Positions 54,241 to 63,732 of a stretch of 64,000 nucleotides of DNA are shown piece by piece (the stretch's first letter is position 1; each line of letters starts with the position of its first letter). The DNA is taken from NCBI GenBank assembly GCA_015233565.1, contig JADFXM010000029.1, positions 1 to 64,000 of the forward strand, written 5' to 3'. Made by a program: the position numbers and the translations under genes. The notes beneath the pieces were generated by a model, which ran no database searches, was not told the origin of the DNA, and was given only the letters and a program-made list of their open reading frames with translations. This DNA is from Candidatus Rifleibacteriota bacterium (GTDB lineage Bacteria; Muiribacteriota; Ozemobacteria; Ozemobacterales; Ozemobacteraceae).

Positions 54241-54352
54241 GAAGCTTCTTGCAATAATGTATAAAATTTGCTCAACCAAGTTGGCAAAACTCTGTATTAA
54301 TGAATATTGGGAAAAATTTCACGAACGTGCCTCTGTTCAGTAATCTGTGAGA
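54241..54352 (+). repeat. R2 palindromic repeat, copy d (decayed)
   Basis: GAAGCTTCTTGCAATAATGT matches the R2 left end, and the internal AAATTTCACGAACG matches copy c, but the right end is degraded. It lies in the 328-base gap between the DUF457 protein and the amidase gene, where no gene is seen. Confidence 0.5.
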
Positions 54353-54424
54353 AAGTTAGGCACTAATTTGTAAATGCAATTGTTCAGAATTTCATTATGA
54401 TAGAAAAGTTTAAAAATTATTTCT

Positions 54425-55501
54425 TCAACCCGAAGAAATTTCAGTATCCCGGTCGTTTGAAGAGGGACTGTCAAAATCACTTTCACCCTTACTTTTTTCT
54501 TTTTCTTTGGAATACTTGTAATAAAGAAAAATCATGATTCCCACTGGGATGAAAAGAAACCAAAAGAAAAATACCCAGGGTTGCCCGATGCCGGTGGGGT
54601 TGAGATCAGGCGACCATCTGAATCTATCAAGATTGAAAAGGATCATTATTATCGAAACCCAGATGCAAAAGAAGTTGGGAATTCCTTCGGCTGCGCTTAC
54701 CCAACCAAGCCCACGTGTTCGATTCTTCGTGAATGGGTAAAGCAAATTGTTCCCCATAAAACCGGTGGAATCTTCCAATAAGTGAACACAGGACCCAAAA
54801 AATACGATCAATGGATAGAGCATCCATCTGGGAATTGTGTATAATTCAGAATGCAAACCTGGAGAAACAAAAAAATAAGAAAAAATTCCCACTATCAGTG
54901 AACAAAGCAGACCAAGAGTAAGGCTATGACTCCAGGTGCGATGCCAGGGAAGAAATACAATTTCGATTCTTCCGTCATCTCGTTTAAGAAATTCAAAACA
55001 GGGGCCGCTCATAATCGAAATATTGGATTTTTTATCAAATGGTTGGAAAAAAGGGCAATTCACTTTGACTTTTGCAATCGCATTCTCCTTGGGTTCTGTT
55101 CCAATAAAGGGAGTTTGACCGGTATCAACGATTGGACCCATTTCAACTACTACCTCGGAGTTGGCGGAATCGAACCAGAGTGTATATGATCGCCATAGAT
55201 TGGCTCCTAATTGCATTGTATGAAGTTGAACAGAGGAGCTACCTACGGAATTTGCCCGTTCGATCGATGCGGCAACTGTTGAAGCAATCTGCATGGCATC
55301 TAACTTGTTCGGGTCAGGCCAGACCTCAAATTCGGATTTGTAAAAATATCTTGCAAACTTGAAATCGAGCGTGTCAGGAAGGATTCCGAAAACTCCTCCC
55401 AAACAGAGAATAAATGACTGTTCCTGGGAGGCCATATGTACAGCTTGCGGAAAAAAACTAGCAACGGCGATTCCCGAAATAAAATGAGTCAATCCTTTCA
55501 T
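54425..55501 (-). CDS. DUF457-like (YdjM-family) membrane hydrolase homologue
   Basis: 358 residues. The N-terminus (MKGLTHFISGIAVASFFP, then GILPDTLDF) is typical of the DUF457/LexA-binding inner-membrane metal-hydrolase family, with the His and Asp thought to bind metal. An unusual insert of about 110 residues (60-170) lies before WHRTWSHSLTLG, which carries further conserved His, and FFGSCVHLLEDSTGFMG adds another His/Glu/Asp set. Several transmembrane helices follow. Its ATG overlaps the stop of the TctA-like gene by one base (TAATG), so the two are co-translated. Confidence 0.75.
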   Translation of the reverse strand: MKGLTHFISGIAVASFFPQAVHMASQEQSFILCLGGVFGILPDTLDFKFARYFYKSEFEVWPDPNKLDAMQIASTVAASIERANSVGSSSVQLHTMQLGANLWRSYTLWFDSANSEVVVEMGPIVDTGQTPFIGTEPKENAIAKVKVNCPFFQPFDKKSNISIMSGPCFEFLKRDDGRIEIVFLPWHRTWSHSLTLGLLCSLIVGIFSYFFVSPGLHSELYTIPRWMLYPLIVFFGSCVHLLEDSTGFMGNNLLYPFTKNRTRGLGWVSAAEGIPNFFCIWVSIIMILFNLDRFRWSPDLNPTGIGQPWVFFFWFLFIPVGIMIFLYYKYSKEKEKSKGESDFDSPSSNDRDTEISSG

Positions 55502-56847
55502 TACAACAACCCCAGTAGTTTCAAAAAGTCATTCCCGTAGCCAGCCATATTCAGGCATACCGGAAGTAGTAATACTCCCATGAGATTCATTCTGCGTGCT
55601 TGAAACATTACCGGTAACAGGCCGATTCCGGTCGCAACTATCATTATAGCAAGCCCTCCAAATCCGGTCATTAAATAAATCACTGGGACTAAACCGAATA
55701 AAGTGACCAGCGAAATCTTATGGTAATCAACTTTTTCAATTATCCAAAGAATCATTTCGGTAAATGGAAAAAGCAAAAGGAAGGAAATTCCAGCCGAAAA
55801 TAGCATCAATCCAATAAAAATTACATATTCCTGCAGTGTAATTGTCGGCCCAAGTGGGGAGATGATCCAGGCAAGGCCGCCTCTGGTAAAACTTAAGCCG
55901 GGAATGAAAAACAGCAGAAATGAACCTACGTAGTAAACCGTTTTGCACGTGCCATAAGACATAACGAATAATCTACTATCTCTTTGAGCTGTCGCATGTC
56001 CCGAGAGAAGTCCGCCAATTCCTGCTGTCACTAAGGGAATAAATGCGGCAAAAAAACCGCCCAATGCTCCTCCGAATGTGCCTCTGATGCATAATTCCCA
56101 GTCCAGGTCAATTGATTGGGGAACATGCTGTGGTGGAATTTCACCTACATTGATTATGTTGGTGATGAGCCACGGAATAGCAAAAAGTCCTACAAAGACT
56201 GGCGTGATGCTTTGAAAAGCAAAGTCAATCGGAACAAAAGTTCTGGAAAGAACTATAAAACCTAGCAAACCAGATAAAAAGAAAGTCGCTAACCCTATCC
56301 CCAAAAAAAACCATCCCTCTAAAAAATTATTCCAAGTTACTCGGGATTGAGAAACACCCTTGGGCCATTCAGACATCAAAATATATGCAATAACTGCTCC
56401 GATGATCCAGAAGGTGTGAGGGCTGGTAATGCTCCTTAAACCAGGAAGGATCCAGAGAAAGACCGGAGCAAGAATTCCCAGTAATACTAATCCCCCGAGG
56501 GCTCCAATTCCTGTTAAAATAATAGACTCGAACCCTTTTCCCTGAGAGGTCCATTGGGCTGATGGAAGAACATAGTATGACAAACTTTCGTCTCCAGGAC
56601 CCATATATGTTGAAGGAACTGTATTCAAAATCGAATATCCAACAATCATTCCGACTGCCAGAGCTGACAATTGCATCGAGGTCATTGACATTTCAAACTT
56701 CAGAACGAATAAAAGGAAAATTCCTAGAACATTGTAAATATGGAGGGCGGGGAGAATTGAAACTAACATGGAAACAACTACTCCCAATAAGCTAAAATAA
56801 GCTAAATCCATGTTCTGGGGATGCATTAAGAAATCCAGAAAAACCAT
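55501..56847 (-). CDS. TctA/DUF112-like membrane transporter
   Basis: 448 residues with about 10-12 transmembrane helices. PALHIYNVLG near residue 34 and NTVPSTYMGPGDES near 77 correspond to the gated substrate motifs of the tripartite tricarboxylate transporter large subunit; the length is closer to the DUF112 group that works without TctB or TctC. No small subunit or binding protein is adjacent; its partner is the DUF457-like gene. AAGGGG lies 7 bases upstream of the ATG. Substrate unknown. Confidence 0.7.
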   Translation of the reverse strand: MVFLDFLMHPQNMDLAYFSLLGVVVSMLVSILPALHIYNVLGIFLLFVLKFEMSMTSMQLSALAVGMIVGYSILNTVPSTYMGPGDESLSYYVLPSAQWTSQGKGFESIILTGIGALGGLVLLGILAPVFLWILPGLRSITSPHTFWIIGAVIAYILMSEWPKGVSQSRVTWNNFLEGWFFLGIGLATFFLSGLLGFIVLSRTFVPIDFAFQSITPVFVGLFAIPWLITNIINVGEIPPQHVPQSIDLDWELCIRGTFGGALGGFFAAFIPLVTAGIGGLLSGHATAQRDSRLFVMSYGTCKTVYYVGSFLLFFIPGLSFTRGGLAWIISPLGPTITLQEYVIFIGLMLFSAGISFLLLFPFTEMILWIIEKVDYHKISLVTLFGLVPVIYLMTGFGGLAIMIVATGIGLLPVMFQARRMNLMGVLLLPVCLNMAGYGNDFLKLLGLL

Positions 56848-57089
56848 TTTTTTCCCCTTAGTTCACCGCTTGTGGCAGTGACGGCTTGTTGTTGATGTAA
56901 TTTGTAGAGTCATACTTGGTTAAAATTCATCGCTCTTTCCATCGATTAAACTATTGTAACATCCGATTTTTTTTACTTATGGGTCCAGGAAGTAATGAAT
57001 AAATCCGCAGTTCTTTCGTTTCGATTTCACTCAACCAGAAGGTTCGAACTAAAATTTTACTTCTTCATCAGGATCAGGGAAATTCAGTC

Positions 57090-58415
57090 TCAAGGTAGGA
57101 CTGAAAAATCTTCCGGTGAAACAGGTTGAATCTGAATCTTGCTCTTGAACAATGCTACGAGCCCTTCAACGGAGATTTTAGCCCCCTCCGACGGAATTAA
57201 AATGTTGCTGGCGACTTCATTTTCAAGCCAAACCTGTATTTCACCGGAATCATCTTTTACCAGAAGTCGTGTACCTGTCTTGAAGGACTCAATTTTCTTC
57301 AAAACCCCGATTATTCTAACTTCTTTGTCGATTTGTTCGTTGGAAAGACTGGCGATTTGGAAATAGGGTCTCAATTCAACCTCTGATCCCTGGCGTTGTG
57401 TCGTGCCCTGGGACGGAAATTTCACTGAAGCAGAAGATTGCTCCGGGGATTTGACTTGAGTTTGTATCTGGCTCTGTGATTGACTCTTTTCATCTTTTGT
57501 ATTTGAAATAGAAGGAGTGGAAGATGAATTTTCTGTTGTTTGAGCTGTTGAAACTGCCCCGGAACTTATTACTTTGGCATTTCCTGGTGCATTAACTTCA
57601 ACTTCAATTGTCTCTTTGTATTTTTTCACTAAACCTTTAAATTCAAGAGTATCTCCAACTTGAGCATTGATGTTATCCTGGTCCGCAATTTTTGATGGAA
57701 TCCAGATTATTAGACCATCCTGGGAATTATCCAAACGGATCATCAGGCCACTTGGATAGCCCACAACATCGATTGCTTTCCCTCGGACGGTGACTGTTTT
57801 TCCGAGAACGGGGAAATCAACTTTCTTTGGGTCGAGGGTTAAGTTTTCAGATCCGTCAGGGGCTTGGCCGGCGCCATGAGATAAAATCTTTAAATGGGCG
57901 GAAGCATTTATTAACAGACTGGGGCTGTCTTTTTGGAATCTTACTTGTCCTTCAACACTGACCTGATCACCATCTTGTGGGATAATTCCAAGCTTTTCTA
58001 TGTCCTGGGCAACTTTTGCGTAGGCGGTAACCCTGATGTTTATTGGATGGCCTTTTTCGTCGTCCTGTTTTAAGGTAAAGGCCAAGGATTTCCACTGCGG
58101 ATGAATGCCAAATGATTTTTCAACTTCTCCAACTATTTTGACATGCGCGAAATTACTTAATGGCCCAAGGGATTCGATCTTTACCTCAGGAGTTTGAATT
58201 GTCTTTGCATAAAAAAGTAAAATTAATAAACCCAAAGTTGAGGTGACAATGGAAAAAATTTTAAAAACTCTTATGGAAAGGCGTTTTTGTGTTAATGTTT
58301 GACAATATGGGCAACGTGTATAAATTCCCACAAATCGCCCGCAACTAGGGCAATGGGTTTCTTTCTCATATAGTTCAGATGTGCTTGTTGCTGGTCCTTC
58401 TTTTGGGGATTCCAT
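57090..58415 (-). CDS. Zinc-ribbon, membrane-anchored protein with OB-fold repeats
   Basis: 441 residues. N-terminal zinc ribbon (CPSCGRF-12 residues-CPYC), one transmembrane helix (about 50-68), then two or three OB-fold-like modules (about 75-175, 185-285 and 340-441). The last two contain VTVRGKAIDV and EVRIIGVLKKIESF, the pattern of nucleic-acid-binding or YgiW-like OB folds, separated by a Ser/Gln-rich linker (about 295-340). The arrangement suggests a sensor or scaffold beneath the cell wall. It follows the two-domain amidase gene by 13 bases on the same strand. No known function. Confidence 0.72.
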   Translation of the reverse strand: MESPKEGPATSTSELYEKETHCPSCGRFVGIYTRCPYCQTLTQKRLSIRVFKIFSIVTSTLGLLILLFYAKTIQTPEVKIESLGPLSNFAHVKIVGEVEKSFGIHPQWKSLAFTLKQDDEKGHPINIRVTAYAKVAQDIEKLGIIPQDGDQVSVEGQVRFQKDSPSLLINASAHLKILSHGAGQAPDGSENLTLDPKKVDFPVLGKTVTVRGKAIDVVGYPSGLMIRLDNSQDGLIIWIPSKIADQDNINAQVGDTLEFKGLVKKYKETIEVEVNAPGNAKVISSGAVSTAQTTENSSSTPSISNTKDEKSQSQSQIQTQVKSPEQSSASVKFPSQGTTQRQGSEVELRPYFQIASLSNEQIDKEVRIIGVLKKIESFKTGTRLLVKDDSGEIQVWLENEVASNILIPSEGAKISVEGLVALFKSKIQIQPVSPEDFSVLP

Positions 58416-58428
58416 AAAAATTAAGCCT

Positions 58429-60345
58429 TTAGATTAAATTCCCGAGAATTATGTAGAGTTCGTCGAGGAGTTTTTTTGCGATTTCAAATTTTACGGTGGT
58501 TGGAAAGGAAATTACGACTGCTGAAGCTCCTGAATGCCCCAACTCATAATCCGAGCCTGGGGAAACGGCGATTGAGGGCTTATATTTTTCCTTTAGCAAG
58601 TTTTGTAGGAGAGTATCCAGAATCTTTTTTCCAGTTCCCCCACGGTGATAATGTCTCAAGGAAATCGTTTTGGAATCTTCCTGTTTGATTGAAATAATAA
58701 GTGATAAATCCTGAATTTGATTAGCCTGCTTAATTGCTTCTGATACAGGTTTCTCCGCTTCGACCGGGACTCGCAATCTGGTAACATCTGCTCCGGCATT
58801 CATCAGGGATTTCACAAATCCTCTTATCCATGGGTCTTGTGATCGGTCGGCAAGAATCGCAATCTTCTTTCCAAAAAACAGTGCATTTACCGGAGAAATA
58901 ACTATTTCCGGACGGAAAAACTTTTCTCCACCAGTTTTTAATACTATTGCATCAGATTTATAGCCTGGGGGTGGATATAGTGTCAATTTCAGATTTCCAA
59001 AAAAAGTGGATAATTCACAAAAAAAGTATCCTCCCATTATTGTAAAAATTGCTTTATTGGGAGCATATTTGATCTTAACTCGTTCCAGGCCTTTGGGAGC
59101 TAGAGGAGAGATCACTCTTCCCAGGATGAAAGTTCTTTCAGAATTTCTTACCGGAATTTGGATAGAAGCGGAAGAATTCTCGGTTATCGAAACACTTAAA
59201 TCAATTTTTTCCTTCTGTTTTCCGTCGAGATTCAAAAGAATTATTGCTTTTCCGTCGCTTCGGGTGCTTGATGTGGCAATTTTTGAATTAAAGGAAAATT
59301 GAAAAGGTTTTTCTTCTCGAACTGGGCTTCCATTGGAGTCCTTTAATGACAAAGAAATCGGGAAGGTCCCTATAAAGCCCTCGGGGATAAAGTCGGATAT
59401 CGGATTTAAAGAAATTTTGATCTGACTGGAACGAACTAGAATTTTTAATTTTCCGGGAAAAGAGCTTGTACCATCTTTGGATTTAAACAATGTGGTAATG
59501 TTATATTCCCCGGAATCGAGGGGAGTTTGATTATACAAGCAGTAAAAATTTCCTAAGGTGGGCAATTTTTCAAAGCCAAATTCACAGGCACAGTATTCCT
59601 GATTTTTTATTTCAGCAAATACCAGTGGTTTATTGGAGGTAAAGATGATATTAAAATAGGGGCTCGAAGTAATCGCTGGTCGAGTTGAAATTGCTTCAAC
59701 TTTCAACGGGGGCAATTCAAAAACCTTCTTTACTGCCTCTCGAATAATTTCAGCCTCAGTTGTTAAAGATTTACCAGTACGTAAAAGTTTTTCATTTTTT
59801 GGAATCGTCATGAACCCTGCTTCCGTTAAGACCGAAGGCCAGGGATTATTTCTTAAAAGGAAAAATCCACCTGGGATAACTATTGATTCGTTTGCTAAAC
59901 CATTTGCCAAAATTCCTTTGCTGATATATTCAGCAATTTTTCGGGAAGTATTCTCGTCAAAGGCATTATAAAAAACTTCCCCGCGGTTTTTTACACTCTT
60001 TTCGAGAGACGCATTATGATGGATAGAAATAAATAAATCTAGCGGATATTTATTGATGATATCTAATCTTTGGGGGAGAGTCAGCGATAGATCAGTATCC
60101 CTGGTCATCATAACTTTTGCACCATCGGCAAGGAGCAATTGCTTCAAATATTTCGCTACTCTTAAGTTGACGTCTTTCTCGGTTAATCCTCCGGGGCCTA
60201 TTGCTCCGGAGTCTACTCCACCATGCCCTGGGTCGATCATAATAAACAAGCCTTTAAGTGATCTGGCTTCCAGAGATGGTACAGAAAGAACGAAAAACGA
60301 GACCAAAACTACTATAAAAACCAAAAAATGATGATTTCTTTTCAT
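58429..60345 (-). CDS. N-acetylmuramoyl-L-alanine amidase with C-terminal amidase-like domain
   Basis: 638 residues. Signal peptide (FLVFIVVLVSFFVLS), then Amidase_3 with H41 (DPGHGG), E56 (TEKD), H109 (ISIHHNAS) and catalytic E175 (LTEAGF). The middle 200-440 is beta-rich, with at least two Ig/carboxypeptidase-regulatory-like modules. The last 140 residues (KKIAILADRSQDPWIRG, IISIKQED, HYHRGGTGKKILDTL) follow the secondary-structure order of a second Amidase_3 but without the zinc ligands. ATG 60345 is preferred over an upstream TTG because the signal peptide starts there. It is between the J-domain gene and the OB-fold gene in a minus-strand run. Confidence 0.87.
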   Translation of the reverse strand: MKRNHHFLVFIVVLVSFFVLSVPSLEARSLKGLFIMIDPGHGGVDSGAIGPGGLTEKDVNLRVAKYLKQLLLADGAKVMMTRDTDLSLTLPQRLDIINKYPLDLFISIHHNASLEKSVKNRGEVFYNAFDENTSRKIAEYISKGILANGLANESIVIPGGFFLLRNNPWPSVLTEAGFMTIPKNEKLLRTGKSLTTEAEIIREAVKKVFELPPLKVEAISTRPAITSSPYFNIIFTSNKPLVFAEIKNQEYCACEFGFEKLPTLGNFYCLYNQTPLDSGEYNITTLFKSKDGTSSFPGKLKILVRSSQIKISLNPISDFIPEGFIGTFPISLSLKDSNGSPVREEKPFQFSFNSKIATSSTRSDGKAIILLNLDGKQKEKIDLSVSITENSSASIQIPVRNSERTFILGRVISPLAPKGLERVKIKYAPNKAIFTIMGGYFFCELSTFFGNLKLTLYPPPGYKSDAIVLKTGGEKFFRPEIVISPVNALFFGKKIAILADRSQDPWIRGFVKSLMNAGADVTRLRVPVEAEKPVSEAIKQANQIQDLSLIISIKQEDSKTISLRHYHRGGTGKKILDTLLQNLLKEKYKPSIAVSPGSDYELGHSGASAVVISFPTTVKFEIAKKLLDELYIILGNLI

Positions 60346-60396
60346 GGGGAAATAATAACACAAAGTTTTTATACTTTAAACAAAAAAAGTACTTTC

Positions 60397-61254
60397 CTAA
60401 TTTTTCAGACCAGCCTTGCCTGCAAAAAGTTTAAAAGTTTCTTTTTCGTCGTCTGAAAGGTTTTTTGGTATTATTATTTCAAGCCTTACTAATAAGTCTC
60501 CGCCAGCCAAACCTTGTCCCTTCAGTTTCAAAAGGTCTCCGGGTTGGACTCCCGGAGGAATAGTTAAAATTATTTCAGAATTTCTAGGGTCTCTTAATTT
60601 AATTTTGCTTCCCAAGATTGCCTGGGCTAAATTTATTTGCAATACAGTTTCAATTTTATTGTTGTCTTTCAGGAAAAAAGGTGGATCATCTTCAATTTGA
60701 ATTTTAAGATCAAAATTTCCGTCCGGATTTGAAACTTTGATAATACTTCCTTGAGTAGTATCAGAAGGGATCTCAACAGAACGTGAACCTCCGGGAATTC
60801 CCGAAACGTGTATTCGCCCTCCGGTACAAGCTACTTTTAAGGGGACCTTCAAATTGGCGGATCTGGTGTTTCGGGTGGGTTGTCCCCAATTGGTATAGTT
60901 GGATTTGCGGGAAAAATTTCCACGTCCTCCAAAAAATGAGCTCAAAAGATCTTCCACGCCATTTCCACCCATATCGCTTTCAAAAGAAAATGGCGAACCA
61001 AATCGGTCCCAGCGTGCCCCTTCGTTGAAACGCCCGAACTTCGAAGCTTCTCTTTTTAAGTCGTATTCTCTTCTTGCCTCTGGATTACTTAATAACTCAT
61101 AGGCTTCAGAAATTTCTTTAAACCTTTCTTCGGAGCCATGGCTCTTGTTTGTGTCAGGGTGATATTTTCGGGCCAGCTCTTTATAAACCTTTCTTATCTC
61201 TTCAGGAGTCGCATTTTCCGAAACTCCCAATACTTTATAAAAGTCTTTTTCCAT
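60397..61254 (-). CDS. DnaJ-like co-chaperone lacking the zinc finger (CbpA type)
   Basis: 285 residues. N-terminal J domain with HPD at 32-34, a Gly/Phe-rich linker (about 85-125, FGRGNFSRK), then the C-terminal substrate-binding domains (LKVPLKVACTGG; LTIPPGVQPGDLLKLKGQGL). The CxxCxGxG zinc repeats of DnaJ are absent. Stimulates DnaK ATPase and hands over unfolded protein. No dnaK or grpE is adjacent. Confidence 0.92.
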   Translation of the reverse strand: MEKDFYKVLGVSENATPEEIRKVYKELARKYHPDTNKSHGSEERFKEISEAYELLSNPEARREYDLKREASKFGRFNEGARWDRFGSPFSFESDMGGNGVEDLLSSFFGGRGNFSRKSNYTNWGQPTRNTRSANLKVPLKVACTGGRIHVSGIPGGSRSVEIPSDTTQGSIIKVSNPDGNFDLKIQIEDDPPFFLKDNNKIETVLQINLAQAILGSKIKLRDPRNSEIILTIPPGVQPGDLLKLKGQGLAGGDLLVRLEIIIPKNLSDDEKETFKLFAGKAGLKN

Positions 61255-61315
61255 GTAGATATTCTACCACTTTTATCATAAAAAATCTATAAGCCAGATT
61301 ATTTCAATTTGTAAC

Positions 61316-62308
61316 CTATTCGAGCATTAATTTCATCTGTGTTTTTCCGCTTAAAGAAGATTCCAGTAATGCCAAAACCTTCTTAATAGAAGAATTCATG
61401 TCTGCAAATTCGTTAAATAGCTGAATTACATTCTTTTTTATCTTTCTCTTAACTAACTTTGCAGATTTTAAATTGGAAAGTTCCAGGACTTCTTCAATTG
61501 CTTCATCCCGGTAGCCAATTGAATCGATCAACCCGTTTTTTTGGGCCTCCGAACTTGAGAAGATGCTGCCATCGGCCAAGGGAGTTATTTCTTTGGAGCT
61601 CTTTCCACGTGCTTTAGCCACAATTTCTACGAATCTGTTATACATGAAATCGACTATCCCTGTTAGCATTTTCTTTTCCTCCGGAGTCATTTCGCGGAAG
61701 GGTGACAAAATGTCTTTTTTAGGGGTGTTTAAAGATTTAATTGTGACATCTTTTATTCCAATAACATTCGCAAGCTTTTCGATGTTGAATCCTTGCATTA
61801 AAACCCCAATACTTCCGATTATCGAAGTGGGATGGGCCATTATTTTGTCTGCTGCGCATGCAATATAATAACCACCGGATGCTCCAATAGTTCCGATGAG
61901 GGCTACGATTGGCTTTTTGGCATCCTTTATTTTTAATAGTTGGTGATAAATTATATCGCAAGTTGTTACTTCGCCACCTGGAGAATTGATTTCAAGAAGA
62001 ATTGCTTTAATCTTTTCCCTTTTCAAAGCCAACTTAACTTCTTTTTTTATGTTCTCAATAATATCTTTTTTCAGGTCCAGCGGCCCTTCTTCTTCAGTTT
62101 CAGAAATTACTCCATTAATTTTAATCAGAAGGATTTCATCTGAAGCGTTTTTATCCCCTTCAACGTAAACTACTTCGGTTTTTTTGGTAAATTCATCACC
62201 ACCCCAGCTTTCAAGCAAATCAAACAACCCTCCGCTGATCGAAGGAGTTGAGATTGCCATCAATAAACCAAGTAAACAGAAGAACTTAAAGAATTTGACT
62301 TTAAACAT
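61316..62308 (-). CDS. sppA: Signal peptide peptidase SppA
   Basis: 330 residues, short SppA36-type. N-terminal membrane anchor (FFCLLGLLMAIST), then the S49 peptidase domain with nucleophile S144 in GASGGYYIA and general-base K198 (PKKD), the Ser-Lys dyad of the family. It degrades cleaved signal peptides in the membrane. TTAGGAG sits 5-6 bases before the ATG. It lies between the OYE and J-domain genes, all on the minus strand. Confidence 0.92.
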   Translation of the reverse strand: MFKVKFFKFFCLLGLLMAISTPSISGGLFDLLESWGGDEFTKKTEVVYVEGDKNASDEILLIKINGVISETEEEGPLDLKKDIIENIKKEVKLALKREKIKAILLEINSPGGEVTTCDIIYHQLLKIKDAKKPIVALIGTIGASGGYYIACAADKIMAHPTSIIGSIGVLMQGFNIEKLANVIGIKDVTIKSLNTPKKDILSPFREMTPEEKKMLTGIVDFMYNRFVEIVAKARGKSSKEITPLADGSIFSSSEAQKNGLIDSIGYRDEAIEEVLELSNLKSAKLVKRKIKKNVIQLFNEFADMNSSIKKVLALLESSLSGKTQMKLMLE

Positions 62309-62332
62309 TTTTATCTCCTAATTTATATCCTG

Positions 62333-63427
62333 TCATTTCGTCCAGATAGGGGCTTCAGCGTCGTCCGGGCAGCCTTTTCTGTGATAATTACACCTTTCGC
62401 ATAATAGACATTCGCGAATAATTCCTTTTTCCTTCTCTAACGTTTTCCAGAGCCAATTGGGATCTCTTAATATTGGACGCCCTAGCCCTATTAAATCCGC
62501 CTCTGCGTTCTTCAAAATTTCTTCGGCCAATGATGGATATTGAATTTTTCCGGTGACTCCAGTGGGGGCATTGGTACCCAATTTAATTGCTTTTGCATCC
62601 TGACGAAAAAACCCTTGATCTGTTGCAGGACCAAGGATGGAATCCGGGCCATGGAGAGATTGATACATTCCACCTGAGACGCTTATTACGTCAACCCCAT
62701 TTTCTAATAATCTCTTAACAAGGGGAAGTGATTTATCAAGGGTCAAACCCTTAGGAAGGTAATCCCTGGCCGATATTCGGTATATTAGCAGCATTTTGGG
62801 AAAATTGATCTTAATTGATCTCACAACTGCGAGGGGAAATTTAAAAGGCTCAGAATTTTGCAAACCATATTCATCATCACGTTTATTTGTCAATGGAGAA
62901 ACAAACTGGTGGAGAAGATATCCGTGTGCACCGTGGAGTTCGATTCCAGCAAAACCAGCCTCTTGAGCCAAGGAAGCTGAAAAAGTGAATTTCTCAACCA
63001 TATTTCCTATCTCTTTGGGAGACAAAACTCTGACTTTCCGATTTAACACCGGACAGGGTATCCCTGACGGGGCTACAACTGGACTGTTACCCGTGGGAAG
63101 AGCTTGGCGACCTGCATGATGTAGCTGAAGAAATGGAATTGGCCCTCGTTCGGAAATTGCTTCAGCAATCCTGGATAGGCCCGGTAATGCCTCCTTTGAT
63201 GTTGCGGAAAGTTGCCTGGACCAACCTCTTCCTTCAGAAGAAACAACAGCAGCTTCAACGAAAATAGCGGCAACTCCCGTTAAGGACATATGGACGTAAT
63301 AATCTACCATCGCATCGCTGACAAATCCATATTTGTCCGCATATTGAGTTGCCATGGCAGCAACGAAAATCCGATTTTTTAAGATCTTATTCCGAATTTT
63401 AAATGGAGAAAATAAATTGGAATACAT
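62333..63427 (-). CDS. Old yellow enzyme-family NADH:flavin oxidoreductase
   Basis: 364 residues, an FMN TIM barrel with FSPFKIRNKILKNRI at the start, HGAHGYLLHQFVSP with the paired His, and VSVSGGMYQSLHG on the phosphate side. The C-terminus has C-LLC-ERC and a further Cys (GCPDD), another candidate Fe-S site. It is a second OYE relative in the window (see 1225-2433) but is not its close copy. No ribosome site is evident before the ATG. Substrate unknown; enoate or dienoate reduction is the family norm. Confidence 0.85.
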   Translation of the reverse strand: MYSNLFSPFKIRNKILKNRIFVAAMATQYADKYGFVSDAMVDYYVHMSLTGVAAIFVEAAVVSSEGRGWSRQLSATSKEALPGLSRIAEAISERGPIPFLQLHHAGRQALPTGNSPVVAPSGIPCPVLNRKVRVLSPKEIGNMVEKFTFSASLAQEAGFAGIELHGAHGYLLHQFVSPLTNKRDDEYGLQNSEPFKFPLAVVRSIKINFPKMLLIYRISARDYLPKGLTLDKSLPLVKRLLENGVDVISVSGGMYQSLHGPDSILGPATDQGFFRQDAKAIKLGTNAPTGVTGKIQYPSLAEEILKNAEADLIGLGRPILRDPNWLWKTLEKEKGIIRECLLCERCNYHRKGCPDDAEAPIWTK

Positions 63428-63619
63428 AAATAATATTAATTTTGCTCACTTGCTTGGAAAATAGCACCAAATCAACATTTTGGAGAGGGGATTTAATTCA
63501 CTCATCCCCAATTTTTAGAAGAGACAGAAAAAAATAAGACGAGGTAATAGCTTACAGGATTTGAATATAACTGGGTTTTCAGATTTGGTCAACTAAGAAT
63601 TTTTTTTTTTAACAAAATG
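63428..63619. other. Divergent spacer upstream of the promoter
   Basis: AT-rich region between divergently read genes. It holds A and T runs (63601-63610) but no gene. The promoter and leader of the next gene follow. Confidence 0.4.
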
Positions 63620-63647
63620 TTGCGGATTTTTCTTTGTTTGCTATAAT
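63620..63647 (+). promoter_or_regulatory. Promoter of the terminal secreted-protein gene
   Basis: TTGCGG (63620-63625), 16-base spacer, perfect TATAAT (63642-63647). The start of transcription would be near 63654, giving a leader of about 134 bases. Confidence 0.7.
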
Positions 63648-63660
63648 TAAAGACAAGGTG

Positions 63661-63732
63661 TTGGGTACACCGGGTAAATTAAGTGAAGACGGGGTAATCT
63701 TCACTTGATGGGTAAAATTAAAGATTTGGGGA
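63661..63732 (+). promoter_or_regulatory. Structured leader with GGGTA repeats
   Basis: A perfect 9 bp hairpin AAGTGAAGA/TCTTCACTT (63681-63689 with 63698-63706) has a CGGGGTAA loop. GGGTA occurs before, in the loop and after the stem (63663, 63672, 63692 and 63710). It resembles no riboswitch class I can name, and could be an RNA switch, a protein-binding leader or an mRNA-stability element. Confidence 0.5.

Noticed and set aside
63661..63732. Leader read as a c-di-GMP, guanidine or fluoride riboswitch
   Set aside because: None of the conserved cores of these classes is present; only a hairpin and GGGTA repeats are seen.
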